Assembly (NCBI GenBank): GCA_913056285.1
Contig: CAJXNE010000041.1
Location: 1 to 13,406 of the forward strand
Direction of reading: 5' to 3'
From: an uncultured Zetaproteobacteria bacterium
GTDB lineage: Bacteria > Pseudomonadota > Zetaproteobacteria > Mariprofundales > Mariprofundaceae
Length of the DNA: 13,406 nucleotides
The notes beneath the pieces were generated by a model. The model searched no databases. It saw only the letters and a program-made list of their open reading frames with translations, and was not told the origin of the DNA. Made by a program: the position numbers and the translations under genes. The first letter of the stretch is position 1, and each line of letters opens with the position of its first letter. This document shows positions 1 to 6,954 of the stretch, piece by piece.

Positions 1-297
1 AGCGCCGGGCCATTGGGGGCCGCCGTCTTCCTTTCTCTTGGATTGCCTCCGGTAGCCTATATTGCCAGCGAGGCTACAACTGCTCTTGCGATGCACGGTG
101 TAAAGACAATGGTTTACCAGCACTACATCGTTGTTGGTCGTGACTTCTGGTTTCTGGCTGCGCTGATGGGAATCGCAATGGTTCTTGGCACATGGTCGGC
201 CAAGCGTGTGATTGAGCGCATGCCCCGTGAAACATTTCAGCGGTTTGTCGCCATCTTGTTAGTGGCAATCTCGGGCTACATGATGATCCATGGCTAG
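1..297 (+). CDS. TauE/SafE-family membrane permease, 3' end only
   Basis: This is the last 98 codons of a gene that begins before the window; the frame is open from base 1 to the TAG at 295-297. The peptide is hydrophobic with about three membrane segments. A loop reading GLPPVAYIASEATTALAMH is followed by a segment around FWFLAALMGIAMVLGTW, then by the basic, family-typical AKRVIERMPRETFQRF stretch, and then by a last helix FVAILLVAISGYMMI. This pattern (conserved Thr/Ala-rich helix, G-x-W-x-x-KRV, R-x-F-x-x-x-V) is that of the C-terminal half of the TauE/SafE (old DUF81) family. Members move sulfite, sulfoacetate or other anions across the inner membrane, and the substrate cannot be told from sequence. 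It is the only plus-strand gene and converges on the long minus-strand run. A TTG at 13 is not taken as the start because the family fold needs more sequence upstream. Confidence 0.85.
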   Translation, partial: SAGPLGAAVFLSLGLPPVAYIASEATTALAMHGVKTMVYQHYIVVGRDFWFLAALMGIAMVLGTWSAKRVIERMPRETFQRFVAILLVAISGYMMIHG

Positions 298-371
298 AAA
301 TGTTGTAACGGGCGTAACGAAAGAACCCACCTGATATAAACACACGACGCGATTTTCAGCGGGCGAGGTGG

Positions 372-1052
372 TTACACCGCAAGTGATTGCCCATGAATAG
401 TTAGCCACGATTTCGCGGATGTATGCATGGGGGATATTGATTGCACCAAGGCCCAAAACTGGCTGGAGTGGTTTGGGTGAATCAGGTGGCAGAGTTCATG
501 CACTACGACATCATCAATCACCCATGCAGGCGCCATGATCAAGCGCCAGTTGAAATAGATGCGTCCATCATGATGACAGCTGCCCCAGCGGCTTTTATAG
601 GCTTTGACGCCGACATGGATGGGGTGCTTGCCGGTTTTTTGCGCCAATTCCCGGCAGCGTTGGCTGAAATGCGTTTCGGCCTGCTGGCGGTACCAGCGCA
701 CGATTTGTCTTTTTGTTGATTCCGGATCGGGTGCGGGATGTGAAACCAGCAGTTCATGGCCGTAAAGCTCAATGCTGCGTTTGCCTTGCTGGACGCGTAA
801 CCGATAATTCGCGCCAAGCAGCAGGAAGGCTTCACCCGAAGTAAATGTCTTTGGAACAAAAGCGGTTCTTATTTCCCGATTAAAATAGAGTTTCTTCTCA
901 ATCCAGCCTCTTTTATCCTGTATGAAACGATCAATCAGCTCGGCAGGCATACGGTTCGGAACCAATACTTCCACCCGGTTATCCGCCCGAACGATGATGC
1001 TTGCGGTTTTGCGTTTGGGCCTGCGAATGATGGTGTAGTTTATGTGTTCCAC
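372..1052 (-). CDS. YgjP/DUF45-family metal-dependent hydrolase
   Basis: A 226-residue protein of the YgjP (DUF45, SprT-like) family. The zinc-site motif HELCH is at 185-189, with a likely third ligand His195 in HPNH, followed by the family's SSQFWALV. The upstream signature SRWGSC (154-159) and FNWRLIMAP are also typical. The N-terminal half holds the beta-rich YgjP region (R-R-x-x-R-K-T-A-S-I-I-V). Length matches the family (about 220-240). E. coli YgjP has been described as a UTP pyrophosphatase, but the motif is metalloprotease-like and the substrate here is unknown. The first in-frame start is GTG at 1052; the next Met is residue 35, inside conserved sequence, so GTG is preferred although its ribosome-binding site is poor. 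It lies 22 bp after hslO and is the last gene of the minus-strand run. I see no convincing terminator in the 74 bp separating it from the convergent permease gene. Confidence 0.88.
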   Translation of the reverse strand: MEHINYTIIRRPKRKTASIIVRADNRVEVLVPNRMPAELIDRFIQDKRGWIEKKLYFNREIRTAFVPKTFTSGEAFLLLGANYRLRVQQGKRSIELYGHELLVSHPAPDPESTKRQIVRWYRQQAETHFSQRCRELAQKTGKHPIHVGVKAYKSRWGSCHHDGRIYFNWRLIMAPAWVIDDVVVHELCHLIHPNHSSQFWALVQSISPMHTSAKSWLTIHGQSLAV

Positions 1053-1074
1053 CTATAACCCGTATTGTTTTGAA

Positions 1075-1884
1075 TCAAGTATTGAGGACGTGGTGGGCGT
1101 CGCAGTATTGGCAGGATACGGTAATTTTACCCGATGCATCGGCCAGTGAAGCCAATTGTTCGGCGGGTAGATTTTGGATGGCTTTGGCCATCTTTTCGGG
1201 GCTGCAATCGCACTGGTAGCGATATGCATCGGTGCCGGCCAGTTTACAGCGCAAGTCTTCAAAATAGTGCAGTAAGGATTCCGGTGCGTCGTTATCCAGT
1301 GCCTGATTCGGGATTTTGGCCATCGTCTCGACAGCCTTGAACCAGTGATCATCGTCGCAGCCCGGCATGGCTTCAATCATGATGGCCAGATCGCCATGCA
1401 GGATAATATCCGCCCGGATTTGCACCGACTGATTCAAATAATGGATCAGATGATCAGCCAGAAAATCAGAATCGTGTTCGATGGTGGAGATATACGGTTG
1501 ACCCACGCCCAGGTCGCGTACGGTGGAGAGGCGAATTGGTGAGCCCAACCAACCGCCTACGCCATCGCTATGATGCACCGCGGACTTATCTTCCTGCCAG
1601 TTGAGATAACCGCGCACCGCGCCAAGACGCGCCTCAACCAGAATGCGTTGCAATGGGGCAGGGCAGGTGGCATCGAGTTGCAATACCTGACGCATGCCAC
1701 CTTTGCTGATGGACAGCAACAGGATGGAGGCCAACAGGCTCTGATCAAACAGGCTTGCAACCGGGCCATTCAGGCCATGAATGCGATTGGCGTCGGCAAA
1801 CAGGTGTTTGGCGCGAATCACCACGCCTCGGCTATGCGCTTCCGGCAGCAGGAAGCGAATCAGTTGATCTGTGTTTTCAGCCAT
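1075..1884 (-). CDS. hslO: Hsp33 redox-regulated chaperonin
   Basis: A 269-residue Hsp33, a cytoplasmic holdase chaperone activated when oxidants oxidise its zinc-binding cysteines. The four zinc ligands are intact as CDC (225-227) and CQYC (258-261), near the C-terminus as in the family; E. coli Hsp33 is slightly longer. The N-terminal core carries recognisable Hsp33 text: RGVVIRAKH near 19-27, SLLASILLLSISKGG (49-63), and GGWLGSPIRLSTVRDLGVG (110-128). The first ATG at 1884 is chosen because GAGG lies 7 nt upstream; a nearby ATG at 1888 is out of frame. The start lies 25 bp inside the 3' end of the HAD phosphatase gene, suggesting coupled translation. The E. coli neighbour of hslO, hslR, is not nearby. 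Function follows from the family and the complete cysteine set. Confidence 0.97.
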   Translation of the reverse strand: MAENTDQLIRFLLPEAHSRGVVIRAKHLFADANRIHGLNGPVASLFDQSLLASILLLSISKGGMRQVLQLDATCPAPLQRILVEARLGAVRGYLNWQEDKSAVHHSDGVGGWLGSPIRLSTVRDLGVGQPYISTIEHDSDFLADHLIHYLNQSVQIRADIILHGDLAIMIEAMPGCDDDHWFKAVETMAKIPNQALDNDAPESLLHYFEDLRCKLAGTDAYRYQCDCSPEKMAKAIQNLPAEQLASLADASGKITVSCQYCDAHHVLNT

Positions 1885-2498
1885 GCATGAACCTCGGTGA
1901 GTGAGTCAAAACAGTGATCGGCGCCAACCTCGGCGAGTTCCTGTGCAGAAAATGCATCGCACAGGCCCAGCGCGCGGCTACCTGCTCGGGTGGCCGATTT
2001 CATATCTGCAATGCCGTCACCGACCATGACAGTGTGTTGGGGCGCTATGTTCAAACGTTTGCAGGCCAGCAGCACAGGGGCCGGATCGGGTTTTTCTGCT
2101 CGCCCATCCATTTTGCCAATCACCGTGTCAAAATAATGCGACCAGTTCAAGGCATCCAGTTGCGCTTCGGCGCGAATCTGACTTTTGCTGGTGACGATGG
2201 CGGTCGGGATATCGCAAGCCTGCAACCACTGAAACAGGGTTTCTGCACCTGCCAATGGTTTGATTTTCTGCAAATAATCCTCATCGTGAATTTCCAGAAA
2301 ACGTATGACTGCTTCATTCTTACGTTCGCCGAACAATGCCTTCATGCTACAATCGCCTTTTCCGGTGTGCCGTTTGACTTCTTCGGGTGTCATCTGCGGC
2401 ATACCGAATTCGGCAAAAGTCTGGTTCAGGGCGCGAATAATCGGAGGGAAGGCATCGACTATGGTACCATCCATATCCAGCAGTACAGCTTTAATCAT
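1860..2498 (-). CDS. HAD-superfamily phosphatase (subfamily IA, phosphoglycolate-phosphatase-like)
   Basis: A 212-residue HAD hydrolase with all four motifs. Motif I is LDMDGT (nucleophile Asp8, acid/base Asp10), motif II is Thr103 or Ser104 in IVTSKS, motif III is Lys136 in EKPDP, and motif IV is VGDGIAD (Asp161, Asp165). A helical cap sits between motifs I and II (about residues 16-85), as in subfamily IA, which includes phosphoglycolate phosphatase Gph and beta-phosphoglucomutase relatives. The exact substrate cannot be assigned. In E. coli the Gph role is removal of 2-phosphoglycolate produced during DNA repair. The ATG at 2498 overlaps the aminotransferase stop as ATGA, so the two are probably co-translated, and the 3' end overlaps hslO by 25 bp. 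The C-terminus (DHCFDSLTEVHAWL) is typical of the group. Confidence 0.92.
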   Translation of the reverse strand: MIKAVLLDMDGTIVDAFPPIIRALNQTFAEFGMPQMTPEEVKRHTGKGDCSMKALFGERKNEAVIRFLEIHDEDYLQKIKPLAGAETLFQWLQACDIPTAIVTSKSQIRAEAQLDALNWSHYFDTVIGKMDGRAEKPDPAPVLLACKRLNIAPQHTVMVGDGIADMKSATRAGSRALGLCDAFSAQELAEVGADHCFDSLTEVHAWLKTQIN

Positions 2499-3352
2499 GT
2501 GGATACCTTTAATGTTTCAAATTCGTCCAGCATCAAACGGCGCAATTGCATGGACATGGGGCCGGGGATCCCCGTGCCGACTTTTTCGCCATTGATATGG
2601 CAGACCGGCATTACTGCATTGGTAGTGCTACTCATCATGCATTCAGTAAGCCCTGTTTCTGTCAGCTTCCATGGCCGTTCTTCCACGCTGATCCCCTGCG
2701 CTTTGGCAACCTTTAAAACCATCTGACGGGTAATACCGCCGAGCACCTGATGATCCAGCGGGTGCGTGACCAGCATGCCGTGAATGGCAGCGAAACAATT
2801 GGTGGCGCAACCTTCCAGTACGTTACCATCTTCATCCAGCCAGAATGTTTCATCGGCGCCGCGATAGGCCGCTTCCTGTTTGCCGATGACGCTGGCCAGC
2901 AGGGCGATGGATTTGATATCGCAGCGTTTCCAGCGCATATCTTCGAGCGTAATAGCGGCAACGCCAGCGGATATTTTTTGTGCCGATGGCATGGGTAAAT
3001 TGCGTGATGTGATGACCATGGTTGGCGTTAATTCAGCGCCTGGAAGGTGCGAGCGCGGTGCTGCGCCGCGTGTGATCTGCACATAAATCATGGCATCATC
3101 AAAGGGGTTATGCCGGTAGGTTTGTTCAATCAGGGATTTTAATTCTGTCAGAGAAACCGGTAGCTGGATGTTGATACTTTCAGATGAACGCTGAAGTCTG
3201 TTTAAATGCGCATCCAGATCCAGAAATGTGCCGCCAAAGCAGGCGATAACTTCATATACGCCATCGGCAAATTGAAAGCCGCGATCCTCGATATGAACAG
3301 TGGCTTCATCCAGTGGCAAAAAACGGCCATTGACCCATGCCGTTAATGTCAT
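2495..3352 (-). CDS. dat: D-amino-acid (D-alanine) aminotransferase
   Basis: A 285-residue fold-type IV PLP aminotransferase. The PLP lysine is Lys147 in CDIKSIALLASV, and Glu180 in VLEGCATNCF pairs with the pyridine nitrogen. Two features point to D-amino-acid specificity rather than branched-chain aminotransferase or aminodeoxychorismate lyase: the opening WVNGRFLPLDEATVHIEDRG, and the TRGAAPRSH loop (95-102), whose Arg100 and His102 correspond to the carboxylate-trapping Arg98/His100 pair of Bacillus D-alanine aminotransferase. The enzyme would make D-Glu plus pyruvate from D-Ala plus 2-oxoglutarate, or the reverse, in the cytoplasm, feeding peptidoglycan precursors. The start overlaps the dacA stop as ATGA, and its stop overlaps the HAD start the same way. 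A dacA-dat pair is known from other Gammaproteobacteria and supports a wall role. Confidence 0.93.
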   Translation of the reverse strand: MTLTAWVNGRFLPLDEATVHIEDRGFQFADGVYEVIACFGGTFLDLDAHLNRLQRSSESINIQLPVSLTELKSLIEQTYRHNPFDDAMIYVQITRGAAPRSHLPGAELTPTMVITSRNLPMPSAQKISAGVAAITLEDMRWKRCDIKSIALLASVIGKQEAAYRGADETFWLDEDGNVLEGCATNCFAAIHGMLVTHPLDHQVLGGITRQMVLKVAKAQGISVEERPWKLTETGLTECMMSSTTNAVMPVCHINGEKVGTGIPGPMSMQLRRLMLDEFETLKVST

Positions 3353-4593
3353 GGCTTGGTTTTGTTTTCAGGCTTGCCGGATTCTCCCCCAAGCATATCT
3401 TTGCTGGCATCGCGAACCCACAGGCGCAAGCCATCCCATTGACGACTGATCCACGATGCCTGCTCAACAGCGCGTGCCGCAACCATGGGGAAAGAACGGA
3501 TGGTTTTTCCATGCCCGTCCCGGCCTCCAACCACAGCATCGATCGTGCCGAGTTTCTGGTTTTTTCTGATTGGCGCCATCAGCGGTGACGCATAGCGCAA
3601 GCGAAATGAAAGGGATGTTTCACTGCCTTTGGGTACGGTGACCCAAATCGGCAAGGCTGGTTTGAGCCATACATGATTTGCGACGCCTTCAAATACTTCA
3701 ACCTGGCGTCGGATATCGCGTTCGGCAGGACGTACGGTGGTGAAATTTCTGAAACCGAAGTTCAGCAATGTTTTTGTTTGCTGGGCGCGGGCGCGATCCG
3801 ATTTGGTGCCGAATACGGCGGCAATAAAGCGGGTGGTTTTCTTTTCAGCCGAACCAACCAGACAATAACCTGCTGCCTTGGTATGGCCTGTTTTGATGCC
3901 GTCTGCTTCCGGCAGGCTCCATAATAAGCGGTTGCGATTGGGCTGGGTGCGATGGTCGAAGGTGTAGTCTTTTTCACCGAATAATTTGAACTGTTCCGGA
4001 AAATCACGCCACAGTGCTGCACCGACTATTGCCATATCCATGGCCGAACTATGATGTCCCTCAACCGGGAAGCCGGTGGCATTGACGAAATGGCTGTGCA
4101 GCATGCCCAGTTCTCTGGCCTTGTCGTTCATGCGCTCTGCAAAAGCTTCCTCGCTGCCATCCATGTGTTCGGCCAGTGCAATGCAGGCGTCATTGCCGGA
4201 ATATGTGGCGATGCCGTGCAGTAGCTCTTTGACTTTCGGATGCATGCGCGGTTCCAGAAACATGGTGCTGCCGCCGATTTTCCAGGCTTTTTTACTCACC
4301 GATACGGTTGCCTCGGGATCCAGACGTCCTTTCTTAATGGCTTCAAAAGCCAGGTATAAGGTCACCATCTTGGTTAGACTGGCTGGTGGCAGCTGCTCAT
4401 CAGCATTGTGCTCGGCAATAATTTGACCGGAGCGAGCGTCAATCATGGCCCACGATTTGGCTTCAATGGATGGCGATTTGGGCCACGGCGCCGCTAATGC
4501 CGCGTTTGTCGACATTAATAACAATAGCGCCATGCATAATGCCTGCATGATTTGTAAATTCCGTACGTGTCCGGTGGTTGATTTGATTACCAT
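3349..4593 (-). CDS. dacA: D-alanyl-D-alanine carboxypeptidase (PBP5/6 type)
   Basis: A periplasmic low-molecular-weight penicillin-binding protein that removes the terminal D-Ala from murein pentapeptides. With the ATG at 4593 the protein is 414 residues. The penicillin-fold motifs are SLTK (72-75, nucleophile Ser72), SGN (132-134) and KTG (234-236). A signal peptide occupies about residues 1-34, ending NAALA before APW. The C-terminal beta domain (around 300-370) is followed by an amphipathic, Trp-rich helix (WISRQWDGLRLWV) of the kind that anchors PBP5 to the inner membrane. A longer reading from 4623 exists, but 4593 is preferred because AGGAG lies 8 nt upstream and the signal peptide then starts normally. 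The start overlaps the rluA-family stop by 7 bp and the stop overlaps dat as ATGA. DacA, RlpA and MltB are neighbours in Pseudomonas and E. coli; here two extra genes separate dacA from rlpA. Confidence 0.96.
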   Translation of the reverse strand: MVIKSTTGHVRNLQIMQALCMALLLLMSTNAALAAPWPKSPSIEAKSWAMIDARSGQIIAEHNADEQLPPASLTKMVTLYLAFEAIKKGRLDPEATVSVSKKAWKIGGSTMFLEPRMHPKVKELLHGIATYSGNDACIALAEHMDGSEEAFAERMNDKARELGMLHSHFVNATGFPVEGHHSSAMDMAIVGAALWRDFPEQFKLFGEKDYTFDHRTQPNRNRLLWSLPEADGIKTGHTKAAGYCLVGSAEKKTTRFIAAVFGTKSDRARAQQTKTLLNFGFRNFTTVRPAERDIRRQVEVFEGVANHVWLKPALPIWVTVPKGSETSLSFRLRYASPLMAPIRKNQKLGTIDAVVGGRDGHGKTIRSFPMVAARAVEQASWISRQWDGLRLWVRDASKDMLGGESGKPENKTKP

Positions 4594-5477
4594 TGCCAAT
4601 TCTCCTGAGGCGGGGCGTTCCAAGTTTGTGAGTCCGGCAGGGCCGGTTGATCTATTGCGTTGATGCTCAATTTTTCGGCGTGCAACATTAAACGCGGATG
4701 AGCTTTTCCGCCATAGCGCGTATCGCCAAGAATCGGGCAGCCCAGCGCGGCCATGTGAACGCGCAACTGGTGGGTTCTGCCGGTATGAGGAATCAGCCGG
4801 ATCAGAGCTCGATTTCCACGCTGTTCAATGACTTCTGCATCCGTCTCACAGGCGCGCCCCTGCTCGGAAACGTGGAAGCGACCACGTTTGTCGCGCTGTT
4901 TATCGATAGCCAGCGTAATGTGCTGTGATTCCCATGCCGGGGCTGGTTCGACGACAGCCAGATAGGCTTTTGAGGTGCAGCTATGCCAGCATTTTTGCAA
5001 TAGCTGAAGTTGAGTCGGATCAGCGGAAAACAGCATCAGGCCGGAGGTGCCGCGATCAAGCCGGTGTACCGGTCTTAAATCAGCCGCCTGGGATGGCGTC
5101 AGCTTCAAATGTCTGGCCAGTTCATCGGGTAGCGTGCCACGGCTACGGTGCAGCGCTTCCTGCGCATACTGGCCGCTCTGCTTGTGAATCAGAAACAGCG
5201 GTGGCTGCTGCCAGATGATTTGATCGGCGTGGAACGGGGTCAGCTTTTCTCCATCAAGCATTACGACACGCACACTGTCGCCGCTTTTGAGGGTGCGACC
5301 GGCAGTACGGCAGCGTTTTCTATTCAGATATACGCCACCCTCATCAATGGCGCGTCGACTGCGGCGGCGTGAGAGCGGCAATAATTCTGCCAGCGCCTGA
5401 TCGAGGCGCATACCCCGCTGGGCCTTGCCTGCTACAGCACGCAAATCCTGATATCCGGAAACCGAAGATGCATTCAT
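4587..5477 (-). CDS. RluA-family pseudouridine synthase
   Basis: A 296-residue RNA pseudouridine synthase of the RluA/RluC/RluD family (residue numbers here count a TTG at 5480 as 1). It has an N-terminal S4 RNA-binding domain (about 23-70: GMRLDQALAELLPLSRRRSR) and then the catalytic domain. The signature VHRLDRGTSGLML carries the catalytic Asp142. The later motif RTHQLRVHMAALGCPILGD (235 onward) is also typical. It isomerises uridines in rRNA or tRNA; the target site cannot be read from sequence. The start could be TTG at 5480 or the adjacent ATG at 5477; an AGG lies 7 and 10 nt upstream of them respectively. The ATG is used here. The gene is separated from the LOG-like gene by about 95 bp containing a strong hairpin, so its expression may be set separately from mltB-rlpA, whereas its 3' end overlaps dacA by 7 bp. 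Confidence 0.93.
   Translation of the reverse strand: MNASSVSGYQDLRAVAGKAQRGMRLDQALAELLPLSRRRSRRAIDEGGVYLNRKRCRTAGRTLKSGDSVRVVMLDGEKLTPFHADQIIWQQPPLFLIHKQSGQYAQEALHRSRGTLPDELARHLKLTPSQAADLRPVHRLDRGTSGLMLFSADPTQLQLLQKCWHSCTSKAYLAVVEPAPAWESQHITLAIDKQRDKRGRFHVSEQGRACETDAEVIEQRGNRALIRLIPHTGRTHQLRVHMAALGCPILGDTRYGGKAHPRLMLHAEKLSINAIDQPALPDSQTWNAPPQENWQW
4594..4606 (-). promoter_or_regulatory. ribosome-binding site deciding the dacA start
   Basis: On the minus strand AGGAG (4606-4602) is followed by an 8-nt spacer and ATG at 4593. The alternative start at 4623 lies upstream of this site and would put ten extra hydrophilic residues in front of the signal peptide, so the site fixes the start at 4593. 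Confidence 0.8.
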
Positions 5478-5492
5478 CAACAGCTAGCCTGC

Positions 5493-5541
5493 ACGCTTGC
5501 ATAACAACATGGCAGATTCTGTCATTTTGTTACGCAAGCGT
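5493..5541 (-). repeat. near-perfect intergenic inverted repeat (RNA hairpin)
   Basis: The arms ACGCTTGCATAACAA (5493-5507) and TTGTTACGCAAGCGT (5527-5541) are complementary over 15 positions. The one mismatch becomes a G-U pair in the minus-strand RNA. After one unpaired position each side, a further 3 bp pair (5509-5511 with 5523-5525); after a second mismatch, 3 more bp (5513-5515 with 5519-5521) close on a 3-nt loop. The whole 49-nt element thus folds into one long hairpin. No U-tract follows on the minus strand, so it is not a classic intrinsic terminator. It lies between the LOG-like gene stop and the rluA start and could stabilise mRNA ends, attenuate read-through, or be a REP-like element. 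Confidence 0.75.
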
Positions 5542-5572
5542 TTGGGCGTTGCAACGCGACTTGCATCGCTAT

Positions 5573-6124
5573 TCATGAATCATGCGGGCTGGAAAGTGCA
5601 TCGAGTACATCCTGATGGTTGTTGCAGATTTGGATGCTTTCGAACGCCCTGTCCGCCGATAGCACTAACTGTCCGGACAGGACATCTACAATCGGTTGCC
5701 ACATATCGCCATAGAGCAGCAGCGGGCGGGACTCAAGCACGCGAATAGCCAGCAAATCCCAGCTCATGGCCAATTCGGCCAACGTGCCCAATCCACCCGG
5801 CAATACGAGCCAGGCATCGGATTGTTCAATCATCACACCCATGCGTTCAAAAAAATCACGACAGCGGATTTCTTCGCTTAAAGTATTGTTCGGCGGGGTT
5901 GGGAATCGTTCCAGCGTGATGCCGCGAATATGGCCGCCGCCGGCATGCATGCCTTCGGAAAATGCCGCCATCATACCCTGATGACCGCCTGTCATTCCGT
6001 TCCAGCCGGCCAGCGCGATCTGCCGGGATAATTCGGATACATCCTTATATATAGCTGTTTCGGGGCTAATACGTGATGAGCCGAAAGCGGCTAAACGCGG
6101 GCGTTCATTGATGTGGATGCTCAT
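5573..6124 (-). CDS. LOG-family (TIGR00730-like) Rossmann-fold protein
   Basis: A 183-residue protein of the LOG / 'lysine decarboxylase-like' superfamily. It has the nucleotide-binding GGHQGMM segment (46-52, counterpart of GGG-x-x-G-x-M) and the hallmark PGGLGTLAE (109-117), after SDAWLVL. Characterised LOG proteins are phosphoribohydrolases that release free bases such as cytokinins from nucleoside monophosphates; other members may bind nucleotides. The classic ERK-x-x-M stretch before the PGG motif is replaced by CRDFFERM (88-95), so the canonical Lys is absent and catalytic activity is not certain. The name lysine decarboxylase is historical and should not be taken literally. The ATG at 6124 overlaps the rlpA stop as ATGA, so it is probably co-translated with rlpA. 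Its place in a murein gene string is not explained. Confidence 0.8.
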   Translation of the reverse strand: MSIHINERPRLAAFGSSRISPETAIYKDVSELSRQIALAGWNGMTGGHQGMMAAFSEGMHAGGGHIRGITLERFPTPPNNTLSEEIRCRDFFERMGVMIEQSDAWLVLPGGLGTLAELAMSWDLLAIRVLESRPLLLYGDMWQPIVDVLSGQLVLSADRAFESIQICNNHQDVLDALSSPHDS

Positions 6125-6954
6125 TCGATTACCACGACAGGCTTGTCAAAGCCGTGGCTTTGCAGCGACAGGACAGTTTGTTCGATATTGACCATGTTTT
6201 CATAGGGCCCGAGACGAACGCGGTATAACGTTTTGTCGCCAAGATGGACGGCAACGGTATGGATCATGGCAAAACTGGATTTCAGTTGTTGCTCAAGGCG
6301 ATCGGCATTGTCTTTCGATGAGAAAGCGCCAAGCTGAATAAAAATCTTGCCGGTGGAGGCAGTGGCTGGCGCAGTCAATACATCCGGGCTGGATACGCGT
6401 ACGCTGTTGGGATGGTCGGCGATTTTCAGCTTTGCACCCATGGCCAATGCATCCTGTTTCGATGGCGGCGGCAATTGCAGTGACTGCACGCGCACATGGG
6501 CCGTGCCGTTGCGGGCATAACCGAGCTCTTTGGCCGCAGCATAGGAGAGGTCAATCAGGCGCTCCTTCACAAACGGGCCGCGATCATTGACGCGCACAAT
6601 CACCGAACGCCCGTTATCCAGATTGGTGACGCGCACCAGCGTAGGCAGGGGCAGTGTTTTATGGGCGGCGGAAAGGGCGTGCATATCATAGGTTTCACCG
6701 TTGGCGGTGGGCTTGCCATCAAAATCACGGCCATACCACGAGGCGACGCCGGTTTCATCATAGCCATTTGCATACGGCATCGGCGTGTACCAGCGACCAC
6801 CGATCTTATACGGGTTGCCGGTTTTATGGATTCCGCCCGTGCCGTTGGGTAGATGGGCTTGCCCGGGGGGTGTGTGCGGCGCTTTTTTTGAGCAGCCTGT
6901 AGCAAGGCTGATCACCAGCAGCGGCAAGAGTATGGTAATTAATCGACGGCGAAT
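6121..6954 (-). CDS. rlpA: RlpA-like septal lytic transglycosylase lipoprotein, probable ATT start
   Basis: An outer-membrane lipoprotein with a double-psi beta-barrel domain and a SPOR domain. With the start proposed here it has 277 residues. An RRR n-region, a hydrophobic core (LITILLPLLVISLAT) and Cys21 form a lipoprotein signal. The barrel runs from GVASWYG (69-75) and includes His98 (ALSAAHKTL) and Asp124 (VNDRGPF), equivalent to the catalytic pair of Pseudomonas RlpA, which cleaves denuded glycan strands. The SPOR domain (about 202-277) binds denuded glycan at the septum. The usual start choice would be TTG at 6927, which leaves only 11 residues before Cys and no basic n-region. ATT at 6954 has GGAG 8 nt upstream and restores a full signal. 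That start overlaps the mltB stop by 16 bp, and the 3' end overlaps the LOG-like gene. Identity is sure; the start is inferred. Confidence 0.93.
   Translation of the reverse strand: MRRRLITILLPLLVISLATGCSKKAPHTPPGQAHLPNGTGGIHKTGNPYKIGGRWYTPMPYANGYDETGVASWYGRDFDGKPTANGETYDMHALSAAHKTLPLPTLVRVTNLDNGRSVIVRVNDRGPFVKERLIDLSYAAAKELGYARNGTAHVRVQSLQLPPPSKQDALAMGAKLKIADHPNSVRVSSPDVLTAPATASTGKIFIQLGAFSSKDNADRLEQQLKSSFAMIHTVAVHLGDKTLYRVRLGPYENMVNIEQTVLSLQSHGFDKPVVVIE

Noticed and set aside
298..371. A terminator between the convergent permease and YgjP genes
   Set aside because: Only a direct repeat of GTAACG and a 4-bp stem (GGTG/CACC) were found; there is no stable stem with a T-run on either strand.
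1914..2726. A 270-codon plus-strand open frame
   Set aside because: It runs antisense across the HAD phosphatase and the end of dat, both of which have complete catalytic motifs and tight overlaps. Its product is Cys/His-rich with no domain pattern, as expected of an antisense shadow.
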